Source: JBDSKH01 sp035495435 (GTDB lineage Bacteria > Actinomycetota > Actinomycetes > Actinomycetales > Microbacteriaceae). From it: a stretch of 62,086 nucleotides of DNA. Both the position numbers and the translations under genes were made by a program. The stretch lies in assembly GCA_035495435.1 (NCBI GenBank), contig DATJFV010000028.1, forward strand, positions 1 to 62,086, in the 5' to 3' direction. The notes under the pieces are model-generated. The model was not told the DNA's origin and made no database searches. It saw only the letters and a list, made by a program, of their open reading frames with translations. Of the stretch, positions 25,608 to 34,611 are shown piece after piece; position 1 is the first letter of the stretch, and every line of letters begins with the position of its first letter.

Positions 25608-26779
25608 CGACGCCGCTGCGGGTCGCGATGATCGGCTACGGGTTCATGGGCGCCGCGCACTCGCAGGCATGGCGCACCGCCCCGCGATTCTTCAGCCTGC
25701 CGCGCCCCGTCGAACTCGCCGTCGTCGTCGGCCGGAACGCCGCCGCGGTCGCGCAGGCGGCGGAGCGCTGGGGCTGGGCCCAGTCGGCGACCGACTGGCG
25801 TGACGTGATCGCTCGAGACGACATCGACATCGTCGACATCGTCACCCCCGGCGACTCGCATGCCGAGATCGCGATCGCCGCACTCGCCGCCGGCAAGCAC
25901 GTGATGTGCGAGAAGCCGCTCGCGAACACCGTCGCTGAAGCCGAGGAGATGGCGGATGCTGCGGCGGCCGCCGCGACCCGTGGCGTTCGCGCGATGGTCG
26001 GCTTCACCTACCGCCGGGTGCCGGCGATCACGCTGATGCGCGACCTGATCGCCGACGGCCGGATCGGTGCCGTGCACCAGGTTCGTGCTGCGTACCGGCA
26101 GGACTGGCTCGTCGATCCGCAGATGCCGCTGGGGTGGCGGCTGCAGAAGGAGCTCGCCGGGTCGGGGGCGCTGGGCGATATCGGAGCGCACGCCATCGAC
26201 ACCGCGCAGTTCGTGACGGGGCGGCGCATCGCATCCGTCTCGGGCACCCTGCAGACCATCGTCCCGCGGCGTCCGGTCCTCGGCGAAGGCTCGGGCCTGT
26301 CGGGGACGGCGGGTGAGGGCTACGGCGACGTCACCGTCGATGACGTCGCCCTTTTCAGTGCACGACTCGACACCGGGGCGCTCGGCTCGTTCGAAGCGAC
26401 CCGCTTCGCCACCGGCCGCAAGAACCAGCTCACCGTCGAGGTCTCCGGAACCGAGGGCGCGCTCGCCTTCGACCTCGAGAGCCTCAACGAGTTGCGGTTC
26501 TTCGACCGGAACGCGCCCGAACCGCTGCAGGGCTTCACGCGGATCCTGGTGACCGAGCCCCCGCATCCGTACCTCGCCGCCTGGTGGCCACCCGGCCACC
26601 TGCTCGGCTACGAGCACGCATTCAGTCATCAGGTGAAGGACTTCGTCGAGGGCATCGCCGCCGGCACCGACCCGCACGGCACCTTCGCGGAAGGACTCGA
26701 CGTGCAGCGCGTGTTGGGTGCCGTGGAGGCCAGTGCGGCCCGCGAGTCGGCCTGGGTCGCGGTGGGCGACAATGCCTGA
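25604..26779 (+). CDS. Gfo/Idh/MocA family oxidoreductase (1)
   Basis: About 391 aa. The N-terminal Rossmann fold has VAMIGYGFMGAAHSQAW. The EKP motif HVMCEKPLANTVAEAEEMA holds the catalytic-site lysine. The C-terminal alpha/beta domain has SGALGDIGAHAIDTAQFVTG with the conserved D-x-G-x-H. The family oxidises or reduces sugars, inositols and sugar glycosides with NAD(P). Start ATG 25604 overlaps the leader stop; an alternative ATG at 25577 is in frame and has a nearly identical ribosome-binding context (17-bp repeat). The gene overlaps the next Gfo/Idh gene by 8 nt. Confidence 0.93.
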   Translation: MTTPLRVAMIGYGFMGAAHSQAWRTAPRFFSLPRPVELAVVVGRNAAAVAQAAERWGWAQSATDWRDVIARDDIDIVDIVTPGDSHAEIAIAALAAGKHVMCEKPLANTVAEAEEMADAAAAAATRGVRAMVGFTYRRVPAITLMRDLIADGRIGAVHQVRAAYRQDWLVDPQMPLGWRLQKELAGSGALGDIGAHAIDTAQFVTGRRIASVSGTLQTIVPRRPVLGEGSGLSGTAGEGYGDVTVDDVALFSARLDTGALGSFEATRFATGRKNQLTVEVSGTEGALAFDLESLNELRFFDRNAPEPLQGFTRILVTEPPHPYLAAWWPPGHLLGYEHAFSHQVKDFVEGIAAGTDPHGTFAEGLDVQRVLGAVEASAARESAWVAVGDNA

Positions 26780-27911
26780 CGGCGTGACCTCGACACCCGC
26801 GCTCGGCATCGGCCAGGTGGGTCTGGGCGCGGTCTCGGCGTCGCATCGTGCGGGCTACCGGCGCTACGGTCAGCCTCTCGTCGCCGGATTCGACCCGTCG
26901 CCCGAGGCGCGAGAGCGTTTCGCGCGCGAAGCGCCCCAGGCTGCGGTTCACGAGTCGCTCGATGCCCTGCTCGACGATCCCGCGGTGGGCGTGGTCGACG
27001 TCGCCGCTCCCCACCTCCGCGACATCCGGCTTCCCGTGGTCCGCGCGATTGCCGCGGCCGGCAAGCCGATGCTCATCCAGAAACCTCTCGCGTCCACGTT
27101 CGACGAGGCGGTCGAGCTCGCGGATGTGATCGCCGCGGCGAACGTGATCGCCATGGTGAACCAGAACATGTGCTTCACGCCGGGCACGCGTCCGCTCGTC
27201 GACGCGGTCATGCGGGATCGGGCACTCGGCGAACCCGCGTTCGCCCAGATCACCGTGCAGTATCAGTTCGACCCCGGCGACCATCCGTGGTTCGGCAAGG
27301 ACGCGCGCTGGTGGACCGGTGCCCTCACCGTGCACCATCTCGCGTTCACGCACCTGCTGTTCGGCCCGCCCGACTCGGTGTACGCCGTCACCGGACGCGA
27401 TACGGGGCAACCGGGCGTCACGCTGGACGGATTCGGGCACCTGCTGCTGCGCTATCGCAGCGGCATGAGCGTCGCGGTCACCTCGACCGGCACCTACTTC
27501 GGCACGCAGCCCGCCCCCCACGGCAACGAGGTGGTGTGGATTCAGGGCCCGGAGGGAATCGCCGACTGGCGACCGGATGGCCCGCTGGTCATCTCGCGTC
27601 GCGCGGGCGGCGGGATCGAACGCGCCAAGACCTCATGGGAGGGCGCGGGGGAATGGTTTCCCGATGCGTTCGGCCTGACCATGGCGCACCTGCGTCAGGC
27701 GCTGGAGGCGGGTGAGGTGCCGCTGTGCTCCGTCGCGGACAACCTGTACGTCATGGCCGTCGTCGAGGCCGCCTACCGCTCGAGCGCGCAGAACCGCGTG
27801 GTGCGCATCGAGGAGATCATGGGGTCGCGCTGGGACCCGTCGTACGGCACCGGGTGGTCGCACGGATACCGCGGCTGGGTTCCGCCGGCGAGTGTCGGGC
27901 CGCGCGGGTGA
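26772..27911 (+). CDS. Gfo/Idh/MocA family oxidoreductase (2)
   Basis: 379 aa. The nucleotide-binding loop is GIGQVGLGAVSASHRAGY and the EKP-like motif is MLIQKPLASTFDEAVE (QKP, as in many members). The second domain holds WWTGALTVHHLAFTHLLFG, with a histidine pair at the usual active-site position. It is probably a partner of the first oxidoreductase in oxidising and re-reducing the same sugar, or acts on another position. It overlaps both its neighbours, so the three genes form one translational unit with the DUF6807 gene. Confidence 0.92.
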   Translation: MPDGVTSTPALGIGQVGLGAVSASHRAGYRRYGQPLVAGFDPSPEARERFAREAPQAAVHESLDALLDDPAVGVVDVAAPHLRDIRLPVVRAIAAAGKPMLIQKPLASTFDEAVELADVIAAANVIAMVNQNMCFTPGTRPLVDAVMRDRALGEPAFAQITVQYQFDPGDHPWFGKDARWWTGALTVHHLAFTHLLFGPPDSVYAVTGRDTGQPGVTLDGFGHLLLRYRSGMSVAVTSTGTYFGTQPAPHGNEVVWIQGPEGIADWRPDGPLVISRRAGGGIERAKTSWEGAGEWFPDAFGLTMAHLRQALEAGEVPLCSVADNLYVMAVVEAAYRSSAQNRVVRIEEIMGSRWDPSYGTGWSHGYRGWVPPASVGPRG

Positions 27912-28825
27912 GCCGCCTCGTCGCCCTGCCAGCGGGCGATCGCCGGGAGCGCATCGTGGCCTCCGACGGGCGGCACATCGCGGACTACAGCTACACGCAC
28001 CGCGCGAACCACCCGTTCTTCTCCGGGCTGCGCCCCCTCGGCCACGACGGGGTGCTCACCAATCACGCACCCTGGGACCACCCGTGGCATCACGGCCTGT
28101 GGTGGGCGTGGAAGTACCTCGACGACGTGCTCTTCTGGGAGGACCGCGACGGCTTCGGGGGCGACCGGCGGGCGCTCGGCGCGGCTGTGGTCGTGGGTCA
28201 TCAGACCGCGCACGAAGGCGAGACGCTCGTGATCTCGGAGGACCTGGAGTGGCGTGAACTGCCCCGCGGCCGCATCCTGATGACCGAGCAGCGCACCCTG
28301 CGGTTGCGCGAGGACGCGGCTTCCCGCTCCTGGAGCATCGACTGGGACCATCGCTTCCTCAGCCGCGACCCCGTGCGCCTGGGAACCACGGCCTACCCCG
28401 AGCACTCCTGGGGCGGCTACGCGGGCCTCAACTATCGTCCCGCGCGGCCGATGGCGGCCGGGGAGGAGATTCGGGCCGCGCGAGGGCTGGAGGGGGCGGA
28501 GCGGATCCATGCCCAGGCGGTCGAGTGGGTCAGTCTCACGGGCTACGTGGACGACTCCGGCCTGGGGGATCCCGATCACCCGTCGTCCGGGGGAGTGATC
28601 CTCGCCGGGCACCCGGACAACGCCTGGGGTGAGCGGTCGGCGTATGCCGTATCCGCCGGCGGTAAGAGCTTCGGATTCATCGCCCTCGCCCCGCTGATGC
28701 ATGGTGACCGGGTGCTCGCCGCCGGGGAGCCCTTGCGGCTGCGCTACCGGTCCACGGTGATCGGCGACCGACTCGGGCCGGGCGAGCTGGCGGAGTTGGC
28801 GAGCCGGTTCGGAGACGCGGAATGA
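27908..28825 (+). CDS. DUF6807 (PmoA-like) family protein
   Basis: A 305-aa protein starting at GTG 27908 (GTGA overlap with the previous stop). Conserved family motifs are HPFFSGLRPLGHDGVLTNHA, WDHPWHHGLWWAWKYLDDVLF and the C-terminal GGVILAGHPDNAW. The many His and Trp residues suggest a sugar- or metal-binding beta-sandwich. The family is repeatedly seen beside Gfo/Idh oxidoreductases in glycan loci, often misnamed methane oxygenase PmoA. The role is unknown; a part in sugar-ring oxidation or elimination is plausible from context only. Confidence 0.85.
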   Translation: MSRLVALPAGDRRERIVASDGRHIADYSYTHRANHPFFSGLRPLGHDGVLTNHAPWDHPWHHGLWWAWKYLDDVLFWEDRDGFGGDRRALGAAVVVGHQTAHEGETLVISEDLEWRELPRGRILMTEQRTLRLREDAASRSWSIDWDHRFLSRDPVRLGTTAYPEHSWGGYAGLNYRPARPMAAGEEIRAARGLEGAERIHAQAVEWVSLTGYVDDSGLGDPDHPSSGGVILAGHPDNAWGERSAYAVSAGGKSFGFIALAPLMHGDRVLAAGEPLRLRYRSTVIGDRLGPGELAELASRFGDAE

Positions 28826-28873
28826 CTGCGGTCGCACCCGCTTCTGCGCCCGTCGCGGCAGGCTTCGCGACAC

Positions 28874-28893
28874 TAAAATGTGATATGTCACAT
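28874..28893 (+). promoter_or_regulatory. -10 box and candidate GntR operator, site B
   Basis: TAAAAT (28874-28879) is a -10 box, directly followed by ATGTGATATGTCACAT (28878-28893), an inverted repeat TGTGA-N4-TCACA. On the other strand it reads ATGTGACATATCACAT and shares TGTGACAT with sites D and E. It lies about 85 bp upstream of the binding-protein gene. Confidence 0.6.
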
Positions 28894-28975
28894 CTAGACA
28901 GCGGGCATGTCTGCGTGTGAGACTCAAGGCGCGTCCACCCCGGACGCCCCCTGCCATTCAAAGGATGAGTGAAAG

Positions 28976-30193
28976 ATGGTTAAGAGACAGAAACTGGCCC
29001 TGCCGCTGGGGGTGGCGATCTCCCTGGTCGCGCTCGCCGGCTGCTCCTCGGCTCCCGAGCCGGCGGCCGATGTCACGCTCTCGGTACAGGACTACTTCAG
29101 CGGCGACGGTGCCGCGATCGCCGATGAGGTGTACAACGCCTGCGCGGCCGAGGTCGGCGTCAAGATCGACGTCACGCACGCACCCAGCGACGGATACCAG
29201 ACGAAGCTGCTCCAGCAGATCTCGTCGCGCACCCTGCCCGATGTGGCCATGGTCGAGGGAGCACAGGTTCCCAACAACGCCCAGACCGGCGCGTACGCGG
29301 TTCTGACCGACTACGGCATCGACGGTGCCGGCATCCCGGATGGCGCGCTCGGCTACGGCAAGCTCGACGGCAAGCTGTACGCCATCGCGCCCGTGGTCAA
29401 CTCCATCGCGCTGTTCTACCGCACCGACCTGCTCGAGGCGGCGGGCCTGACGCCCCCCACCACGTGGGACGAGCTGATGGCGGATGCTGCGGCGCTGACC
29501 AAGGGCGACCAGTACGGCTTCGCCTTCAGCGCTCCCGCGACGAACGAGGGCACGTGGCAGTACCTTCCGTTCCTGTGGAGCAACGGCGGCGACGAGACCG
29601 ACATCCAGTCGCCTCAGGCCGCCGAGGCCCTGCAGTACCTGACCGACATGGTCAAGAAGGGCTATGTCTCGCAGAGCGTTCTCACCTGGGGTCAGAACGA
29701 CCTGACCGAGCAGTTCGTCGCGGGCAACGCCGCGATGATGATCAACGGACCGTGGATCTTCTCGGCTCTGGCCAAGGCGCCCGACCTGAAGTGGGGCACC
29801 GTGTCGATCCCCACCCCGGATGGCGGGCCGACCGTCGCACCGCTCGGCGGCGAGGCCTTCACCCTGCCGCTCAACGCGGATGCCGACCGGATGAAGATCT
29901 CGGCGAAGCTGCTCGGCTGCATCGTGGGACCCGAGGGCCAGAAGGGCTTCGCCAAGAACGGCTCGGGCGTTCCGACGATCTCCGACGTCGCCACCGAGGC
30001 GCTCGCCACCTACCCCAACCTGGCGGCGTTCGCCGAGACGATCCAGACGGCTCGGTCCCGTACCGAGAAGCTGGGCGTCGACTGGCCGAACACCTCGATC
30101 GCGATCTACACCGCGATCCAGCTGGCGCTGACCGGTCAGGAGACGCCCGAGAAGGCGCTCGAGATCGGGGCGCAGGAGATCGGCAAGGGTTAG
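28976..30193 (+). CDS. ABC sugar importer substrate-binding lipoprotein (second system)
   Basis: A 405-aa solute-binding protein. The signal peptide ends VALAGCSSAP (lipobox LAGC). The mature part has KLYAIAPVVNSIALFYRTDL, TPPTTWDELMADA and NAAMMINGPWIF, typical of family 1 oligosaccharide-binding proteins. It is the first gene of an operon with two permeases and a Gfo/Idh enzyme under site B. It should capture a glycan fragment released outside by the sulfatase locus; the ligand is unknown. Confidence 0.93.
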   Translation: MVKRQKLALPLGVAISLVALAGCSSAPEPAADVTLSVQDYFSGDGAAIADEVYNACAAEVGVKIDVTHAPSDGYQTKLLQQISSRTLPDVAMVEGAQVPNNAQTGAYAVLTDYGIDGAGIPDGALGYGKLDGKLYAIAPVVNSIALFYRTDLLEAAGLTPPTTWDELMADAAALTKGDQYGFAFSAPATNEGTWQYLPFLWSNGGDETDIQSPQAAEALQYLTDMVKKGYVSQSVLTWGQNDLTEQFVAGNAAMMINGPWIFSALAKAPDLKWGTVSIPTPDGGPTVAPLGGEAFTLPLNADADRMKISAKLLGCIVGPEGQKGFAKNGSGVPTISDVATEALATYPNLAAFAETIQTARSRTEKLGVDWPNTSIAIYTAIQLALTGQETPEKALEIGAQEIGKG

Positions 30194-30246
30194 CCTCCGC
30201 GGTCACGATCACGGCGACAACCACTGAGTAAGGAATCCGAGACGCA

Positions 30247-31176
30247 ATGAGTTCACTGTCAGGTGCCAGCATCAGCCGCCGCAGAGGCAATGCCAACGTG
30301 AGAAGCGAACGACGCTTCGTGTGGCTGATGCTGGCGCCTGCACTGCTCTACGTCGCCGGGTTCTTCGCCTACCCGATCGTCAAGAACGTCGTGATGGGGT
30401 TTCAGGATTACTCCATCACGACGTTCTACACGGGCGAGGCGCCGTGGGTGGGGCTGGCGAACTACGCGCAGGTCTTCGCCTCCCGGGTGTTCTCGGTCGC
30501 CGTGGTCAACACCGCCGTGTTCACGGTGGTGTCGATCTCCCTCCAGTTCGCAATCGGACTGGCACTCGCGGTCTTCTTCCACCGCAAATTCCCGCTCAGC
30601 GTCGCCTTGCGCTCGCTGCTGCTCCTGCCCTGGCTGCTGCCACTGCTGGCGTCGACCGCCGTCTGGCGATGGATCCTCGATCAAGACAGCGGCATCCTGA
30701 ACCAGGCGCTGGGGTTCTTCCACCTCACCAGCTCCGCGATCCCATGGCTCAGCAGCCCCAGCTTCGCGATGATCTCCCTCATCGCGGTGAAGGTGTGGGT
30801 CGCGGTGCCGTTCAACCTCGCGATCCTCTACGGCGGCCTGCAGGGCATCCCCGGCGAGCTCTACGAGGCGGCGTCCATCGACGGCGCATCTCCCGGGCAG
30901 GCGTTCCGCTTCATCACGCTGCCGCTTCTGCGGCCCGTGATCGGCGTCGTGATCGTGCTCGGCATCATCTACACGCTCGAGAGCCTCGACATCATCCTCG
31001 GGCTCACCGGGGGCGGGCCCGCGAACTCCACCGACACCCTTTCGACCCTGTCGTACCTCGAGTCCTTCGAGCGGTACTCCTTCGGCACCGGGGCGGCGAT
31101 CAGCAACATCATCATCGTGGTGTCGATGATCTTCACCTTCATCTATTTGCGCATCGACCGGAGGCCCGCGCAATGA
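30247..31176 (+). CDS. ABC sugar importer permease (MalF-like, second system)
   Basis: 309 aa, six helices, starting with a basic cytoplasmic tail (RRRGNANVRSERR). The EAA loop is LYEAASIDGASPGQAFRFIT. It pairs with the following permease, whose ATG overlaps its TGA (ATGA). As in the first importer of the window, no ATPase gene is present. The 53-nt gap after the binding-protein gene shows no strong hairpin. Confidence 0.93.
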   Translation: MSSLSGASISRRRGNANVRSERRFVWLMLAPALLYVAGFFAYPIVKNVVMGFQDYSITTFYTGEAPWVGLANYAQVFASRVFSVAVVNTAVFTVVSISLQFAIGLALAVFFHRKFPLSVALRSLLLLPWLLPLLASTAVWRWILDQDSGILNQALGFFHLTSSAIPWLSSPSFAMISLIAVKVWVAVPFNLAILYGGLQGIPGELYEAASIDGASPGQAFRFITLPLLRPVIGVVIVLGIIYTLESLDIILGLTGGGPANSTDTLSTLSYLESFERYSFGTGAAISNIIIVVSMIFTFIYLRIDRRPAQ

Positions 31177-32012
31177 GCACCATCGTCAGCGCCGCGTCGC
31201 GCCGTGCGCGTCGTCCGCGCTACCTCAGCACCGCCTTCGGGATCCTCGTGGTCGTGATCATGCTGTTCCCCGTCTACTGGATGGTGAACGCCTCGCTGCA
31301 GCGTGGCGGCAGCGCCATCGGCAGCACCCTGATTCCGATCAACCTGAGTTGGAGCGGATACGAGGCCGCTCTGCGCGAACAGGGTCAGAACCTGGTGACG
31401 AGCATCATCGTCTCCGCGGGAACCGTGGCGTTCACGCTGCTGATCTCGGTGCCGGCGGCCTACATCCTGGCGAAGTTCGTGCGTCGCGGCACCTCGATCT
31501 TCATCCTCGCGCTCCTGGTCGCGCAGATGGTGCCGGGCATCGTCCTGGCCAACGCCCTGTACTCGGTGTACAGCAGCCTCGGCATCCTGAACTCGATCCC
31601 CGGCCTCATCCTGGCGGATGCCTCGCGGTGCATCCCGTTCTCGATCATCCTGCTGAGGGCATTCATGCTCGCGCTGCCGTCCGAGCTGCTCGAGGCGGCC
31701 CGCATCGACGGCGCCAGCCACTTCCGGGCATTCCGTTCGATCGCGTTGCCGCTGTCGCAGAACGCGATCATCACGGCCGGCCTGTTCAGCTTCCTGTTCA
31801 CCTGGGGCGACTTCATCTTCGCCGTGACGCTGACCACCACCGCCGACGTGCGGCCCATCACGCTCGGCATCTACAACTACCTGGCGGCGCAGCAGCAGGA
31901 GTGGGGGCCGGTCATGGCGACCTCGGTCATCGCGGCACTGCCGGCGATGATCATCCTGATGGCCGCGCAACGCTACATCACGGCCGGTTCGCTCTCGGGG
32001 GCCCTCAAGTGA
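31173..32012 (+). CDS. ABC sugar importer permease (MalG-like, second system)
   Basis: 279 aa. The N-terminal basic tail is followed by LVVVIMLFPVYWMVNAS. The EAA loop is LLEAARIDGASHFRAFRSIA and the C-terminus is ITAGSLSGALK, close to the MalG consensus tail. It forms the channel with the preceding permease. The stop overlaps the GTG of the third Gfo/Idh gene (GTGA). Confidence 0.93.
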   Translation: MSTIVSAASRRARRPRYLSTAFGILVVVIMLFPVYWMVNASLQRGGSAIGSTLIPINLSWSGYEAALREQGQNLVTSIIVSAGTVAFTLLISVPAAYILAKFVRRGTSIFILALLVAQMVPGIVLANALYSVYSSLGILNSIPGLILADASRCIPFSIILLRAFMLALPSELLEAARIDGASHFRAFRSIALPLSQNAIITAGLFSFLFTWGDFIFAVTLTTTADVRPITLGIYNYLAAQQQEWGPVMATSVIAALPAMIILMAAQRYITAGSLSGALK

Positions 32013-33130
32013 CGGCGGCGGCACCCCTGCGCGTCGTGCAGGTCGGCGCGGGCGCGATGGGTCGTCAGTGGCTGAAAGCAGTAGCGGCCAATCCGGATGT
32101 CGAACTGGTCGGCCTCGTCGACCTCGACGTCGCGGCCGCCCGCGCCGCGGTCGGCGAGCTGGCCGACGGTGCCGTGGCGGTCGGCGACGATCTGGACCAG
32201 ATCCTGAGGGCGACGGCAGCCGATGCGGTCGTGAACGTGACCGTGCCGCCCGCGCATCTGCCGGTGAGCAGCACCGCGCTCCTGGCGGGCTGCCATGTGC
32301 TGTGCGAGAAGCCCGCCGCACCGACCGTGGCGGATGCGCTGCGCCTCGCGGCGCGCGCGGCCGTGTCGGGCAAGCTGGTCATGATCAGTCAGTCCCGGCG
32401 CTATCTGCCGGAACTGACCACGCTGCGCGACGTGGCGGATTCGCTCGCGCCGATCGGCGTCGTCACCACCGAGTTCTTCAAGGCTCCCCGGTTCGGCGGC
32501 TTCCGGGAGGAGATGGATCACGTCCTCCTGGTCGACATGGCGATCCACTCCTTCGACGCCGCGCGCTACCTGCTCGGCGCGGAGCCGGTGGCAGTGTTCT
32601 GCGAGGAGTTCAACCCTCCCTACAGCTGGTATCAGGGCGCGGCGAACACCGTGGCCGTCTTCGAGTTCGAGGGCGGCATCCGGTACGTGTACACCGGAAG
32701 CTGGTGCGCCGAGGGCCTCGAGACGAGCTGGAACGGCGAATGGCGGGTCAGCGGCGCGGGCGGGTCGGCCGAATGGGACGGCGACGCGGATGTCCGGGCC
32801 GGCCGGCTCGGCGAGCCCGCGGGGAGCGCGGTCGAGGTGACGGTGGACGAACCGCGCGAGATCGACGGATCGCTCGCAGAATTCGTCCGGTCGGTGCGCA
32901 CCGGCACGGTGCCGGCCTCGGAGGTGCACGAAAACATCACCAGCCTGGCGATGGTCGAGGCCGCGGTGCGGTCCGCCGAGACCGGGGAGCGCGTGTCGAT
33001 CGCGTCCGTACTTGCTGATGCTCAGGCCGTTGCCCTGGCAGACGAACCGCACGACGCCGTGCGTCGCGAGCTCGCGTCCGGGGCGGTGGCGCGCCTGTGC
33101 GCGGCGGCCGCGGAACGCTCACGCGCCTGA
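32009..33130 (+). CDS. Gfo/Idh/MocA family oxidoreductase (3)
   Basis: 373 aa. The nucleotide-binding loop is VVQVGAGAMGRQWLKAV, the EKP motif is HVLCEKPAAPTVADALRLA, and the active-site segment is LLVDMAIHSFDAARYLLGAEP (D-x-x-x-H). It probably starts metabolism of the sugar imported by the three genes before it. Its 3' end overlaps the convergent aldehyde dehydrogenase by 12 nt, leaving no room for a terminator between the two convergent operons. Confidence 0.93.
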   Translation: MTAAAPLRVVQVGAGAMGRQWLKAVAANPDVELVGLVDLDVAAARAAVGELADGAVAVGDDLDQILRATAADAVVNVTVPPAHLPVSSTALLAGCHVLCEKPAAPTVADALRLAARAAVSGKLVMISQSRRYLPELTTLRDVADSLAPIGVVTTEFFKAPRFGGFREEMDHVLLVDMAIHSFDAARYLLGAEPVAVFCEEFNPPYSWYQGAANTVAVFEFEGGIRYVYTGSWCAEGLETSWNGEWRVSGAGGSAEWDGDADVRAGRLGEPAGSAVEVTVDEPREIDGSLAEFVRSVRTGTVPASEVHENITSLAMVEAAVRSAETGERVSIASVLADAQAVALADEPHDAVRRELASGAVARLCAAAAERSRA

Positions 33131-34609
33131 CGCGCGCGAGCCCCAGTCCTGCGATCGCCCCGCCACGTTCCGCGACTGCGGCACGCCCCACGGGTTGCTG
33201 TCGCGCAGCGGTTCGGGCAGGAGGTGCTGGGGCACGTTCTGATACGCCACCGGTCGCAGGAACCGCGTGATCGCGGCGGTGCCCACCGACGTGCTCGAGT
33301 CGTTCGTCGTCGCCGGCCACGGGCCGCCGTGCTGCATCGCTGGCGTCACCGCGACGCCGGTGGGCCAACCACCGATCAGCACGCGGCCCACCGTGTGCGA
33401 GAGCTGGTCGATGAGCTGCCGAAGCGCCGGCGAGTCCTCGCCCGAGCCGGTGTGCACGGTGCCCGTCAAGCTGCCGGGGAACAGGTCGCCGGCGAGCTCG
33501 GCGAGCTCGGCCAGGTCGTCGTACTCCACGATGACGGAGAGCGGACCGAAGGCCTCGTCGAGCAGCTGCGCCCCGCCGTCGACGAGGTCGCGCACGCGCG
33601 TGGCGACGATCGTCGGGGTGGCCCAGCCCTGACCGGCGTCGTCGACCCGCAGGCCGCCCTCGGCGAGCACGCGCACGCCCGGCGCGCTCAGGACGTCACC
33701 GCGGCGCTCGCGATAGCCGGCGGTGATGTGCGGGTTGAGCAGGCGGTGCTCCTCGACGGCGGTGAGACGTGCAGCGACGGCGTCGCCGGTCGGTGCGTTC
33801 GCGGGCACGAAGAGGAACCCCGGCTTGGTGCAGAGCTGGCCGGCCGAGCCGGAGACGCTGGCGAGGTAGCCGTCCAGGATCGCGTCGTGGTTCTCGCTCC
33901 AGGCCGCCTCCGTCACGAAGGCGGGGTTGACGCTGCCCAGTTCTCCGTAGAACGGGATGGGGACGGGTCGCGCGGCCGCGATATCGGCGAGCATGCGACC
34001 GACGGCGATCGAGCCGGTGAAGCTGCCTGCCTTGATGCGGGGGTCTTTCAGTAGACGCACCCCGGCCTCCTGGCCGGAGATGAGTCCGAGCGTTCCGACG
34101 GGGGCACCCGCCTGCTCGAGTGCCCCCGACACGACGGCCGCGGTCTGCACCGAGAGTCGCGGATGACCCGAGTGGGCCTTCACGATGACGGAGCACCCTG
34201 CGGCCAGCGCTGCGGCCGTGTCGCCGCCGGCGACGGAGAAGGCGAACGGGAAGTTGCTGGCCGCGAAGTTGATCACCGGTCCGACCGAAACCCGATAGCG
34301 ACGGATGTCGGGGCGCGGGCCGAGGACGAAGTCGGGGTCGGCCTCATCGATGCGCACATCGAGATACGCGCCCGCAGCCACCTCATCCGCGAAGAGGCGC
34401 AACTGCACCGCCGTGCGCGTCAACTCACCGGTGAGGCGCGGCCGGGTGAGCCCGGTCTCCTCCATCGCGAGCGGGACGAGGGTGGATTCGGCCGCCGTCA
34501 GGGCGTCGGCGGCGGCGACCAACGCGGTCGCGCGCGCCTGGGGCGGTAGGCCCGCCCAGCTCCGTGAGCCCTCGGCGGCGCGTGCGGCGATCTCCTCGAG
34601 GTCGTCCAC
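33119..34609 (-). CDS. Aldehyde dehydrogenase, likely 2-oxoglutarate semialdehyde dehydrogenase
   Basis: A 496-aa NAD(P)+ aldehyde dehydrogenase. The catalytic cysteine is in SGSAGQLCTKPG and the general-base glutamate in IPFYGELGSVNP. The cofactor loop SFTGSIAVGRML and the substrate-side motif FAASNFPFAFSVAGGDTAAA are typical of the alpha-ketoglutaric semialdehyde dehydrogenase branch. Coupled to the DHDPS-family gene 2 nt upstream, it would oxidise 2-oxoglutarate semialdehyde to 2-oxoglutarate, the common end of hydroxyproline, pentose and hexarate routes. GTG start 34609. Confidence 0.9.
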   Translation of the reverse strand: MDDLEEIAARAAEGSRSWAGLPPQARATALVAAADALTAAESTLVPLAMEETGLTRPRLTGELTRTAVQLRLFADEVAAGAYLDVRIDEADPDFVLGPRPDIRRYRVSVGPVINFAASNFPFAFSVAGGDTAAALAAGCSVIVKAHSGHPRLSVQTAAVVSGALEQAGAPVGTLGLISGQEAGVRLLKDPRIKAGSFTGSIAVGRMLADIAAARPVPIPFYGELGSVNPAFVTEAAWSENHDAILDGYLASVSGSAGQLCTKPGFLFVPANAPTGDAVAARLTAVEEHRLLNPHITAGYRERRGDVLSAPGVRVLAEGGLRVDDAGQGWATPTIVATRVRDLVDGGAQLLDEAFGPLSVIVEYDDLAELAELAGDLFPGSLTGTVHTGSGEDSPALRQLIDQLSHTVGRVLIGGWPTGVAVTPAMQHGGPWPATTNDSSTSVGTAAITRFLRPVAYQNVPQHLLPEPLRDSNPWGVPQSRNVAGRSQDWGSRASGA

Positions 34610-34611
34610 GG

